In this document: in pieces, positions 33,015 through 43,941 of the stretch
Numbering within the stretch: the stretch's first letter is position 1
Layout: each line of letters opens with the position of its first letter
Origin: Panulirus ornatus
Taxonomy: Eukaryota > Arthropoda > Malacostraca > Decapoda > Palinuridae
Assembly (NCBI RefSeq): GCF_036320965.1
Contig: NC_092230.1
Coordinates: 48,302,094 to 48,366,093, forward strand
DNA: 64,000 nt
Direction of reading: 5' to 3'
The notes under the pieces: generated by a model
Seen by the model: the letters and a program-made list of their open reading frames with translations, nothing else
Told to the model about the DNA's origin: nothing
The model's database searches: none
Translations under genes and position numbers: made by a program

Positions 33015-35575
33015 TGGTAGGTGGAGTTGCCACATTGTGAGTGTGTGGTGGAGTTGCCACATTGTGAGTGTGTGGTGGAGTTGCCACATTGTGAGTGTGT
33101 GGTGGAGTTGCCACATTGTGAGTGTGTGGTGGAGTTGCCACATTGTGAGTGTGTGGTGGACTTGCCACATTGTGAGTGTGTGGTGGACTTGCCACATTGT
33201 GAGTGTATGGTGGACTTGCCACATTGTGAGTGTGTGGTGGAGTTGCCACATTGTGAGTGTGTGGTGGAGTTGCCACATTGTGAGTGTGTGGTGGACTTGC
33301 CACATTGTGAGTGTGTGGTGGACTTGCCACATTGTGAGTGTATGGTGGACTTGCCACATTGTGAGTGTGTGGTGGAGTTGCCACATTGTGAGTGTGTGGT
33401 GGAGTTGCCACATTGTGAGTGTGTGGTGGACTTGCCACATTGTGAGTGTATGGTGGACTTGCCACATTGTGAGTGTGTGGTGGAGTTGCCACATTGTGAG
33501 TGTGTGGTGGAGTTGCCACATTGTGAGTGTGTGGTGGAGTTGCCACATTGTGAGTGTGTGGTGGAGTTGCCACAGTGTGTGTGTGTGTGGTGGAGTTGCC
33601 ACATTGTGAGTGTGTGGTGGAGTTGCCACATTGTGAGTGTGGTGGACTTGCCACATTGTGAGTGTGTGGTGGAGTTGCCACATTGTGAGTGTGGTGGAGT
33701 TGCCACATTGTGAGTGTGGTGGACTTCCCACAGTGTGTGTGTGTGTGGTGGAGTTGCCACATTGTGAGTGTGTGGTGGACTTGCCACAGTGTGTGTGTGT
33801 GGTGGAGTTGCCACATTGTGAGTGTGTGGTGGAGTTGCCACATTGTGAGTGTGGTGGACTTGCCACAGTGTGTGTGTGGTGGAGTTGCCACATTGTGAGT
33901 GTGTGGTGGACTTGCCACATTGTGAGTGTGGTGGAGTTGCCACAGTGTGTGTGTGTGGTGGAGTTGCCACATTGTGAGTGTGTGGTGGAGTTGCCACATT
34001 GTGAGTGTGGTGGAGTTGCCACATTGTGAGTGTGTGGTGGAGTTGCCACATTGTGAGTGTGTGGTGGAGTTGCCACATTGTGAGTGTGGTGGACTTGCCA
34101 CAGTGTGTGTGTGTGTGGTGGAGTTGCCACATTGTGAGTGTGTGGTGGAGTTGCCACATTGTGAGTGTGGTGGACTTGCCACATTGTGAGTGTGTGGTGG
34201 AGTTGCCACATTGTGAGTGTGGTGGAGTTGCCACATTGTGAGTGTGGTGGACTTGCCACAGTGTGTGTGTGTGTGGTGGAGTTGCCACATTGTGAGTGTG
34301 TGGTGGACTTGCCACAGTGTGTGTGTGTGGTGGAGTTGCCACATTGTGAGTGTGTGGTGGAGTTGCCACATTGTGAGTGTGGTGGACTTGCCACAGTGTG
34401 TGTGTGTGGTGGAGTTGCCACATTGTGAGTGTGTGGTGGAGTTGCCACATTGTGAGTGTGGTGGACTTGCCACAGTGTGTGTGTGTGGTGGAGTTGCCAC
34501 ATTGTGAGTGTGTGGTGGAGTTGCCACATTGTGAGTGTGTGGTGGAGTTGCCACATTGTGAGTGTGGTGGACTTGCCACAGTGTGTGTGTGTGTGGTGGA
34601 GTTGCCACATTGTGAGTGTGTGGTGGAGTTGCCACATTGTGAGTGTGGTGGAGTTGCCACATTGTGAGTGTGTGGTGGAGTTGCCACATTGTGAGTGTGT
34701 GGTGGAGTTGCCACATTGTGAGTGTGGTGGACTTGCCACAGTGTGTGTGTGTGTGGTGGAGTTGCCACATTGTGAGTGTGTGGTGGAGTTGCCACATTGT
34801 GAGTGTGGTGGACTTGCCACATTGTGAGTGTGTGGTGGAGTTGCCACATTGTGAGTGTGGTGGAGTTGCCACATTGTGAGTGTGGTGGACTTGCCACAGT
34901 GTGTGTGTGTGTGGTGGAGTTGCCACATTGTGAGTGTGGTGGACTTGCCACAGTGTGTGTGTGTGGTGGAGTTGCCACATTGTGAGTGTGGTGGACTTGC
35001 CACAGTGTGTGTGTGTGTGGTGGAGTTGCCACATTGTGAGTGTGTGGTGGAGTTGCCACATTGTGTGTGTGTGGTGGAGTTGCCACATTGTGAGTGTGTG
35101 GTGGAGTTGCCACATTGTGAGTGTGGTGGAGTTGCCACATTGTGAGTGTGGTGGACTTGCCACAGTGTGTGTGTGTGTGGTGGAGTTGCCACATTGTGAG
35201 TGTGGTGGACTTGCCACAGTGTGTGTGTGTGGTGGAGTTGCCACATTGTGAGTGTGGTGGACTTGCCACATTGTGAGTGTGTGGTGGAGTTGCCACATTG
35301 TGAGTGTGGTGGACTTGCCACAGTGTGTGTGTGTGTGGTGGAGTTGCCACATTGTGAGTGTGGTGGACTTGCCACAGTGTGTGTGTGTGTGGTGGAGTTG
35401 CCACAGTGTGAGTGTGGTGGAGTTGCCACAGTGTAAGTGTGTTGGAGTTGCCACAGTGTGTGTGTGCTGAAGTTGCCACAGTGTGTGTGTGTGAAGTTGC
35501 CACAGTGTGTGTGTGTGGCGCAGTTGCCACAGTGTGTGTGTGTGTGTGTGTGGTAGAGTTGCCACAGTGTGAGTG
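33015..35575. repeat. 25/27-bp minisatellite, about 95 copies, with long higher-order structure
   Basis: Units read GAGTTGCCACATTGTGAGTG followed by TGTGGTG (27 bp) or TGGTG (25 bp). Variants are GACTTGCC and a CAGTGTGTGTGTG type. The left third (to about 33620) is nearly all 27-bp units. Further right, mixed blocks recur: the pattern at 34005-34241 reappears at 34643-34879 (638-bp offset), and that at 33637 reappears at 34165 (528-bp offset). The reverse strand is stop-free in three frames for up to 909 codons. Confidence 0.98.
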
Positions 35576-37304
35576 TGGTAATCCCCAACCACCACAGTTA
35601 CCACACCACCACCAGCCACCCGCCACAACCAAATTAGATAACAAACTTCATTACCATGTCTTGCAAGACGAAGAAAACCCGTTATCACCTCTTCCTAAAT
35701 TAATATTCTCACATGTTTTCACCAGCACATCACCGGGAAACTATGAATTTGGTGGTATTCCAACAGAAAAAAATAATATACGAAAATGTTGGATAATGTA
35801 CGAATGGTGTGGTGAGGGAAGCAAGCGTTGTGTTGGTGGTACACACACACACTCGTGTTGTGCTCTGGCCAGAGATAAACCAACTTAGTGACTTTCCCTC
35901 TGGAGTAGTTTTAAATGTCAATATGTCGTAATATGAATTATTCAAAACGAATTTCCACACTTCTCGGAAACTCTGAAGCAAGAGCAAAAAGAAAAAAAAA
36001 AAAGATAAATTTTTTTTAAATATTCTGATATATGAACTTTCAAAAGAAAATTAAATTAGACTCTCGTCATACAAGACTTAATATAGAAATGTCACATGCA
36101 AATGATCTTTTCAGGTCATGTCGTTGCTTCTTATGCAATGGAGGTCAACACCTGTTGTAAATTACCCAACTGGACGTCCAGGTCCATGTTATCAGTCCCG
36201 CCAATTTCGCTTGGCCAATGGCCAACATCACCACTTCACTAACTTGTCCAACACTCTCTTATAATTTAGGTAACACTGTTCAGGCAAATGTAATTCGAAA
36301 ACAATGGTTATAGTGAAGTTAAATACATAAAAATGTGCGATGCATCCTAATGGCTAATACTTTTGTTTTCTAAACGAGAAATGTGTAGAATAAAATACCT
36401 TAAAGTATGTTTGCAGGTCATTTAAGTTAACTATCTTAGTTTGTTTGCAATCTATTACTCCAGGCAGTGGTTCCCACGTTTGTTTACCAAGCCTGCCCAC
36501 ATGACGCCCACCAACAAGCAAACAATGCTAACCATGGAGCAGTCTGGCCACCACGTCCTCTGCCACATCATGACCCCACCTGCTGACCTGAATGGGTCAC
36601 CCTTCCTCATAAACTTACATGACCATTCTAGCTGACCAGGGAGAGTGACCTCCCTACATGACCTTGGCAGGTCACCTCCCCAGCTGACCTGGGTGGGTCA
36701 TAACTTTCTTAGTTCACTGGGTGACCTCGTAGGTGAATGGGTGACCTCGTAAGTGAACTTTACTACGTCATCTATGCAGGTGTCATCAGTGACTGTTGTC
36801 AGTACGTCATCACCCTGGCTGACCTCACCTGATCCAGCAGGTGACCATCATATCCTCCCTCCCTAACGTAACTACATCCAACATTCAGTTACCTCCCTGA
36901 CTGCACCTGGTCGTCCCACTGTGGCCTCCAAACTCTCCTCCAAAAGTGTTCTCGTCCGACGACCTTCACAGATGAAGTGCATAATGACAGACCTCTTCCC
37001 CCCCCCCCCCCCCCCATCCCCCTCAGCCTTCTCAACTGACCATGAGAGTTCAAATGCTTCACAAGGTTCATATCCACAATCATCGCTTCATTGTCAGACA
37101 CGAAACATTCCCAGAATGCCACTAACAGTACAGTTCGTCCACAAGGACCTGACTCACATGTTTACATGGAGTAATACAATTCTATAACTGGAATTTCACT
37201 TCATGTCATGTGACCTACACATGCAGCTGTTCATGGTGAGCAGGAGCCACAAACTGGTCCAGTTCTGTTGTTATGAACGAAAAGATTCGCCACCCTAACT
37301 ATGG
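35576..37304. other. longest unique island of the left half, with half-site cluster
   Basis: About 1.7 kb of mostly unique AT-rich DNA. No frame longer than 85 codons outside repeats, and none with a known domain. Between 36584 and 36825 TGACCT/AGGTCA hexamers are dense (see the regulatory entry). C-run at 36999-37014. Confidence 0.5.
36584..36825. promoter_or_regulatory. cluster of nuclear-receptor half-sites
   Basis: Eight exact TGACCT/AGGTCA hexamers lie at 36584, 36646, 36659, 36669, 36685, 36722, 36742 and 36820. Several near-matches (GGGTCA) lie among them. The pair at 36659 and 36669 faces in opposite directions with a 4-base gap. AGGTCA is the classic nuclear-receptor half-site, and ecdysone receptor/RXR uses related sites in arthropods. 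The cluster may also be a decayed minisatellite, so a regulatory role is inference. Confidence 0.35.
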
Positions 37305-37985
37305 CAACACCTCTACCAGCCTCACAACACATGATGTAATCATCTACCCTCCCTCACCACAACTCTACCACCCTCACAACACATGATGTAATCATCTACC
37401 CTCCCTCACCACAACTCTACCACCCTCACAACACATGATGTAATCATCTACCCTCCCTCACCACAACGCTACCAGCCTCACAACACAGGAGCTAATCATC
37501 TACCCTCCCTCACCACAACTCTACCACCCTTACAACACATGATGTAATCATCTACCCTCCCTCACCACAACTCTACCAGCCTCACAACACATGATGTAAT
37601 CATCTACCCTCCCTCACCACAACTCTACCAGCCTCATAACACATGAGGTCATCATCTACCCTCCCTCACCACAACTCTACCAGCCTCACAACACAAGAGG
37701 TCATCATCTACCCTCTCTCACCACAACTCTACCAGCCTCACAACACATGAGATCATCTACCCTCCCTCACCACAACTCTACCAGCCTCACAACACATGAG
37801 GTCATCATCTACCCGCCCTCACCACAACTCTACCAGCCTCACAACACATGAGGTCATCATCTACCCTCCCTCACCACAACTCTACCAGCCTCACAACACA
37901 TGAGGTCATCATCTACCCGCCCTCACCACAACTCTACCAGCCTCACAACACAGGAGGTCATCATCTACCCTCCCTCACCATCACC
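37305..37985. repeat. 52-bp minisatellite, about 13 copies
   Basis: Units contain CACAACACATGAGGTCATCA and CACCACAACTCTACCAGCCT. Variants include GATGTAATC and GAGGTCATC, with left copies of the first type and right copies of the second. An AGGTCA hexamer sits in each right-hand unit. Confidence 0.96.
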
Positions 37986-39079
37986 ACCTCAGCCTCGACG
38001 TCTACAAGAGCGACTCGGGTCGTATCCTCTTACCACGTTGCCCACCTTCGTCAGGAGGGTCAGTGCCGTTATGCTTCTGATGTTTGAACGACCCCGACTG
38101 GCCACAGTAACCCACCTGCCGGTTATTTAACACCTCTGATGTCACGATTCCGGCCATTATTAACCACGAACTTTTCACACCACCTTAATGAGACTTTATC
38201 AGTGAGGAGAGCCCGAATCATCATCCCAGGGACGACTTCTGGGACAGTAAACACGACCCGACGTTGTCCAATGTAAACAATATCTGGCATCCTCCTCCCT
38301 CCTTGCCAGTGTTCACCAAAAAAAAAATTCAGGTTAAATACCGTTTCTTAGAACTTATATTGTGGAGATTTCATTATTCTTCGCTATTTTTCAGGCATAT
38401 TTTACTTTCTAATGAGACCAGCTTTACCGTTCAATTAATTTTGCATTTTATTTACCTGCAAGACAGAACCGGATTTTGAAATCCGATAATGAAGATATTT
38501 CGTTATATTCCGTTTTTTTTTTTCAATATTTTCTTTGCAATACTTCCCCTTGCTTTCGTAATATACTCTCGAATATACCGTTGACATATAAGATTATAAC
38601 TTTTACCTCCAACTAAAGTGTGATTCTCTTTTCTGCATTTTTATCAGTTGAGACAAATATTGTGACCAGCAACACTGTAGCGTCTTTCCCAGCCAGGCAG
38701 GAAGCAGCCATTGTTGCTGGCATGATTAATGTTCGTCATTAGTTTTATGTGTTACGGACGACAGTTGGCCAGACACTTAACCTTACACATGTACAAACCA
38801 ACACTAATTACCGTTTAATTACTGCATAATTACACTTATGTATTCCATTGTAATGAAACAAGTAATTATTGTTGGCCACTGTAGCCATTATGTCCTGCCT
38901 GGCACCACTAGGATCGTCCAAGGTCAAGAGTATATATATAGGTATGTGAGAAGAGCGAGGATCCAGGGGTTAGATACTTCACGTGGGGACCATTAACTCG
39001 TTAGCATGTGGCGTGTGGCAGAGGAGTCTTGCTAACTGAAGACCTGAATGGTGACACACACCTGACTTGCAACATCACA

Positions 39080-39084
<5 letters not shown>
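37986..39084. other. unique sequence, no gene seen
   Basis: About 1.1 kb of unique AT-rich DNA with A- and T-runs near 38320 and 38515. Short frames only. Nothing recognised. Confidence 0.5.

Positions 39085-39137
<53 letters not shown>
39085..39137. repeat. (CT)n microsatellite
   Basis: About 53 bases of TC/CT ending in CCAG. Confidence 0.97.
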
Positions 39138-39139
<2 letters not shown>

Positions 39140-39344
39140 GACGGACGTTACCACATTATTCCTCACCAGTGGCCCACTGTCTCCCTCCTCCTCCTGCAGC
39201 ACGTGTCATGACCACAGTGGCTGACCCTCAGCCCCCAGGGGACTCTCCCTGCCCACTAGCTAACCCATGGCACGTGACTCAGGCCAAAATCACCGTTCGG
39301 GGTTCGGACCCCGCGCCTGGCCACCAACACCTGGCTTCACACAT
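39138..39344. other. short unique spacer
   Basis: About 200 bases of unique GC-richer sequence with no recognised feature. Confidence 0.45.
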
Positions 39345-39950
39345 ATGAACCTAGTACAAGCCTCCTCGATACATCTGGCTCCAACATCTACCACCTCTAT
39401 GCACACAACACCAGTATCTAACGCCTCTACACCTGGCTCCAGTATGTCTCCATCACATACCTGGCTCCATTACCTACCTCTTCTACACACATGGCCCCAG
39501 TATCTACCTCCTCCACACACCTGACCCCAGTATCTACCTCTTTCACACCTAGCCCCAGTATCTACCTCCTTCACACATCTGGCTCTTGTATCTACCTCCT
39601 CCACACACCAGGCTTCAGTATCTACCTCCTCCACACACCTGACCCCAGTATTTACCATCACACACCTGGCTACAGTATCTACCTCCTCCACACATCTGCC
39701 CCAGTATCTACCTCCTCCACACACATGGTGCAAGTATCTACCTCCTCCACACACCTGGCCCCAGTATTTACCTCCACACACCTGGCTCCAGTATCTACCT
39801 TCTCCACACACCTGGCTCTAGTATCTACATTCTCTACACACCTGGTCGCACTATCAACCTCCTCCACACACCTGGCTCCAGTATCTACCTCTTCTACACA
39901 CCTGGTCCCAGTATCTACCTCCTCCACACACCTGGCTCCAGTATCAACCC
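39345..39950. repeat. ~30-bp degenerate minisatellite, about 20 copies
   Basis: Units built on CTCCAGTATCTACCTCCTCC plus ACACACCTGG, with frequent substitutions and length changes. The left end is most diverged. Confidence 0.94.
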
Positions 39951-40014
39951 CCCCCCAAACTGTTTGGGACTATATTTCAACCTCTGCCTCAAACTGCTGT
40001 GTATTGTGGCTTAG

Positions 40015-40061
<47 letters not shown>
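40015..40061. repeat. (CA)n microsatellite
   Basis: About 46 bases of AC/CA. Confidence 0.97.
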
Positions 40062-40063
<2 letters not shown>

Positions 40064-40285
40064 CAACTAAAGTAATGAGGATGGCACATTGTCTCTAACC
40101 TGTCGTCGGAGAACCACATTGGGAGAATAGTTAAGGAGACCAGCTGTCTGCTGGTTGACATCTGAGCAGCTTTCAAGTTTATGGATAAGGAACAAGTATT
40201 CAGCAACAGTTGGTCATACCCAACATAAGGCCAATACTACAATAGGCATAAGTTTGGTCACGGCGCCTGAGTAACCACAAAGCCA

Positions 40286-40432
40286 ATAGAAAAGGTCCAG
40301 AGGAGAGCAACAAAGATGCTTCCAGAATGAAAAAAGCGAAATTACAGGGAAAGGCTAATAGCTTTCAGTTTTCCTACCTTGGAAGAGAGAAAAGTGGGGG
40401 GTGACTTGATAATAAACTTTGTGTTTAGAACA
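40286..40432 (+). pseudogene. Jockey/CR1-type LINE C-terminal remnant
   Basis: Translation gives IEKVQRRATKMLPE, then a stop. After a shift it gives NYRERLIAFSFPTLEERK, then VGGDLIINFVF. The order KVQRRATK, Y(R/E)ERL, L(P)TLEERR and GDLI is the well-known C-terminal signature of Jockey and CR1-type LINE polymerases. It is broken by a stop and frameshift and has no catalytic part. Only about 50 codons are recognisable, so this is an old 5'-truncated fragment from a lineage distinct from copies A to D. Confidence 0.72.
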
Positions 40433-40669
40433 GACCGACGATGCAGACAATGAACAGTTCTTCGCGAGATGTTCAGATAGAACAACCAGAGAACATAACA
40501 TGAAAGTAAAGCAAGAAACTTGTTCTAAAAGTTGTCAAGAATGACTGTTATTGTATAGGATTGGTATGGTGTAGACTGAGGACATGGGTAATTCTGAAAC
40601 TATACAGAAATATAACTTGTAGAGGTCACAGTGGGGCACGTGATTTAGTATATGTATAAAACCACAGGA

Positions 40670-40930
40670 ACATGAAACACGATAAGTTCCCAAGTGCACT
40701 TTCGTGTAATGATCACATCGTCAGGGGAGATACAAGAATGAGACACAAGACGTAGAACAGTCAGTTGATATACAAGGAAGAGACGTAGCTAAGACGCCAA
40801 CGGTAAAACAAGCGTTACTGGATGGTTACCAACCCGAACACCATCATCCGGTAACGCTTGTTTACCAATGGCGTCTTAGCTACGTGTCTCCCTTGTATAT
40901 CAACAGATTGTTCTACGTATTCTGTGGGGC
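40670..40930. mobile_element. Penelope-like or foldback repeat remnant with 78-bp inverted arms (tentative)
   Basis: Bases 40749-40825 and 40841-40918 are imperfect reverse complements: CGTAGAACA, GTTGATATACAAGG, CGTAGCTAAGACGCCA and AACAAGCGTTAC are all shared. The gap is about 15 bases. The preceding stretch (CACGATAAGTTCCCAAGTGC, TTTCGTG, ATCACATCGTCAGG) looks like the repeat ends I associate with decapod Penelope-like elements. That assignment is from memory and uncertain; the inverted repeat itself is seen directly. No protein frame remains. Confidence 0.5.
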
Positions 40931-40968
40931 GCATATATATATGTATGTGTACGTGTACGTGTATGGGC

Positions 40969-40970
<2 letters not shown>

Positions 40971-41041
<71 letters not shown>
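40971..41041. repeat. (TA)n flanking SINE-like element
   Basis: A pure TA tract of about 70 bases before the element. Confidence 0.97.
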
Positions 41042-41043
<2 letters not shown>

Positions 41044-41273
41044 CCCTGGGGATAGGGGATTAAGAATACTTCCCACGTATTCCCTGCGTGTCGTAGAAGG
41101 CGACTAAAAGGGGAGGGAACGGGGGGCTGGAAATCCTCCCCTCTCTTTTTTTTTTTTTTTAATTTTCCAAAAGAAGGAACAGAGGGGGCCAGGTGAGGAT
41201 ATTCCAAAAAAGGCCCAGTCCTCTGTTCTTAACGCTACCTCGCTAACGCGGGAAATGGCGATTAGTTTAAAAG

Positions 41274-41275
<2 letters not shown>
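41042..41275 (+). mobile_element. SINE-like element, single copy
   Basis: Starts TATCCCTGGGGATAGGGGAT, passes through CCACGTATTCCCTGCGTGTC and GGCGACTAAAAGGGGAGGGA, then a T-rich block (41146-41160). It continues GGCCCAGTCCTCTGTTCTTA and ends ACGCTACCTCGCTAACGCGG, GAAATGGCG and an A-rich tail. It matches the element at 24690-24450 along its whole length in the opposite orientation. It has TA repeats on both sides and no coding capacity. No clear A/B boxes, so its polymerase III origin is unproven. Confidence 0.8.

Positions 41276-41345
<70 letters not shown>
41276..41345. repeat. (TA)n flanking SINE-like element
   Basis: A pure TA tract of about 68 bases after the element's tail. Confidence 0.97.
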
Positions 41346-41347
<2 letters not shown>

Positions 41348-41939
41348 ACGTATGAACTGTCCGTTGTTCAGAATGAAGCCGATGACGAAGTAAGTCTTGG
41401 GTAGGACCTTGCCACTGTTAACTACTTCAGCAGCGGCCAACCACCATACACTCTGGCCGGGGGACACCACATACCACACTGCCTCCCTCACGTACACCAA
41501 CTCGACTACAAGACTCAACAACTACCCAAGGATGGTTGTAACAAGCGGTAGATACTGGATAACCGACAAAAGTATCTGTACAATATGAAAACAATAAATA
41601 ATGATAACAATCAGACAACATCATCTGTAACAGTTGAAAACACGAAATAAAGATAATGAAAATCAGCTACCACTACCTGTAACACCTGAATACAGTGAAT
41701 AAAGGTAGTAAAACCAGGTAATACTGTTCCCTCACACGATAAGAGATCAGTAGATGGTACGACCTGATAACGTTAGGCCCCCATGTAAATACAACTGACT
41801 CCTAGTGTTGTCAATACTCGCTCCTCTGCATTATACATGACGGAGAAAATATACAGATATAGGAATAGATAATCACAATCTATCATCTTCACAACTCTAA
41901 TATACATATCAATCTTCAGCAGTCTGGAACTTTCACAAT
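41346..41939. other. unique AT-rich sequence, no gene seen
   Basis: Unique DNA with short frames only (63-65 codons, no domain). Confidence 0.5.
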
Positions 41940-42610
41940 ACTATGTCATTGATAAAATATCAGTAACAACCCTTCACCTTTATCTCAATGAAAACCTTTC
42001 TCTTAACACAATGGTAAAAACCTCTCCCAACCCAAATATATCAGTAACCTCAAATCACAACCCAGGTAGAACGTAACTTCTCACAACCTTTATAATAAGC
42101 AATAACCTTACACTCATAATATACCAGTAATAACCTCAACACATCATTAATGGATAGGAAATAACCCACAAGTTTTAATACATCGTATACATCTCATAAT
42201 CATCCTATACTAGTCACAACCTTACAACTCAATAAATCTCGAAGTTTTTTTTTCGATACTTTGATACACCATTACTAGTGTTCCATAGCATTAACACATC
42301 GATAATAACTATCCACAATTTTAAAGTATGAATTAACAACCTTTCATATATAACAACAGTCTCTTCTTAACTCATACTTAGCACGATAACAACCATTATC
42401 AATCCATGTTGGTTGTAACGTTCCACAACGTATATATGAACAATAACCTTTCACAACTTTAATACATCGCTGGCATCCACCTTTCTCAACTTTAATACGT
42501 TGGTCGGTAATAATCTTTCACAACTTTAATACACCAGCAATAACCTTTTACATCTTTAATATTTTCCGTAACAACCTTTCACAGCCTTATTGCCTCTTTA
42601 ATGCCTTTTG
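41940..42610. repeat. strongly decayed minisatellite
   Basis: AACCTTTCACAACTTTAATA and variants (TCTTTCACAACTTTAATAC, CCTTTTACATCTTTAATA) recur irregularly at about 30-40-bp spacing. The copies are clearest at 42430-42600 and barely recognisable to the left. It is the oldest-looking array in the window. Confidence 0.65.
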
Positions 42611-42739
42611 GGTTGAGATTAACTTCCTGTCAACATATAAACTTTCCTGGATGTTTGAAAAGCAGAGAATAACACTGCAATATCGTAACTTTAATAAACT
42701 GCTTATAACTCATCTTAACCAAACAAATCTTGAAGAAAA

Positions 42740-43130
42740 CTCATTCTAATCTAATCTAATCTACCTTAATTAAAACCGACTCAACCTAACCTAACAAAAC
42801 CTACCTTGTCTAAAACGTAATCAACCTAAACTAACCTGATCTAACTTAGCCTAGCCTCACCAAATCTATTCTCTAACTTGATCTAACCTAACCTCACCAA
42901 ACCTACCTCGTCTAAAACGTAATCAATCTAAACTAACCTGATCTGACTTAGCCTAGCCTAACCTAATCTACCCTAATTTGATCTAACCTAACCTAACCTA
43001 ACCAAATCTACCTCCTCTAAAACGTAATCAACCTAAACTAACCTGATGTAACTTAGCCTATCCTAACCTAATCCAGTCTAACTTTATCTACCCTAACCTA
43101 CGCTAACCTAACCTGTTCTAACCTAACCAA
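42740..43130. repeat. degenerate telomere-like (CCTAA)n interstitial tract
   Basis: The pentamer CCTAA, complement of the arthropod telomere repeat TTAGG, occurs many times. There are short perfect runs such as AACCTAACCTAACCTAACC at about 42983-43001, with single-base variants (TCTAA, CCAAA, CCTGA) between. A longer block (AAACGTAATCAACCTAAACT) recurs about every 110-120 bases within it. Read as decayed interstitial telomeric sequence. Confidence 0.7.
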
Positions 43131-43748
43131 TATTAAAGCTGGTCATTCAACTTTTCCCACAACGTGAACCAATGAACTATTATTATTATTCTCGACTTGA
43201 ACCAAGCAACATGCTACAGTTCACAACACATCAGACCGACAGCCATCATAACACTTGTACTACTACCACGAGTGACACCTCTCAACGCTCATCCTTCCAC
43301 GGTCATGACTTTATAACTCTTAAGATCTGGCCTCCACCTCCACTATATCTTCAACTGTAAGTTATGTCATTAAGGTTTCCTCTGTACCTGTAACTGTAGT
43401 TGTCATGACCCTCTATAATCAATAGGTTATAACTACACCCTGTAGTTAGGTAACCTCTCACTGCTCTTAATTTTTCCTCAATCTTTCACTGCAACTGTAA
43501 CTATATTTAGATCCTCAGCCACTTCGTCTTTAAACATTAGCACATACTGTTACAACCATTCACTTGCACTGTGCACCACTTAAAATAGTTCATAAAGACT
43601 CTATAATAGCATAAACGTTTCTGTACATGACAGCAATCCCTTAATAATAATAATAATACCAGGAATAGCAGAAATATCATCAATTATCATAATCATTCTA
43701 TCATTAAGTAAACAATGGGACATTTTGGATGGTACTACACAAACTAAC
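43131..43748. other. unique AT-rich DNA, probable first intron of the minus-strand gene
   Basis: No repeats apart from a short AAT run at 43648. If the exon at 43941-43749 is real, this is intron sequence beginning with the donor GTTAGT at 43748. No second exon could be identified in it. Confidence 0.45.
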
Positions 43749-43941
43749 CTGGGATAACCCGGGGACCGTTGGCCGTAATTGGACCAGAGCCATACTTGAC
43801 CTGGTCCGGGTTAGCGTTGGACACGACAGCGATGTCCTCCAGGTCGTCCTCATGGGAGCCATGGCAGTTCGTGTATCGGCTGCGGACTCCGTCGTTGCTC
43901 AACCTCTTGGAGCCCATGCCCCACATCCGTCGCCCCGACAT
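43749..43941 (-). CDS. candidate first coding exon of an unidentified host gene
   Basis: The minus strand opens with ATG at 43941 in the context CGCCAACATGTCG, a good arthropod start context. It continues open for 64 codons plus one base, then meets CAG|GTTAGT, a good splice donor. Beyond the donor the frame hits TAG at once, as expected for an intron. The peptide starts MSGRRMWGMG, has an acidic patch HEDDLEDIAV and ends GSGPITANGPRVIP. It is not low complexity and not made of tandem repeats, unlike every other long frame here. I see no signal peptide or membrane segment and do not recognise the family. CpG-rich DNA lies immediately upstream. TTTAGGCAG about 40 bases before the ATG could be an acceptor, so this may be exon 2 with a non-coding exon further right. 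Confidence 0.6.

Noticed and set aside
32859..35588. A 909-codon minus-strand open frame (HTHCGNSTT-type repeat), plus two more of 879 and 900 codons
   Set aside because: All three frames of the same strand are open because 25/27-bp units contain no stop. Unit length changes would destroy any real protein. No domain.
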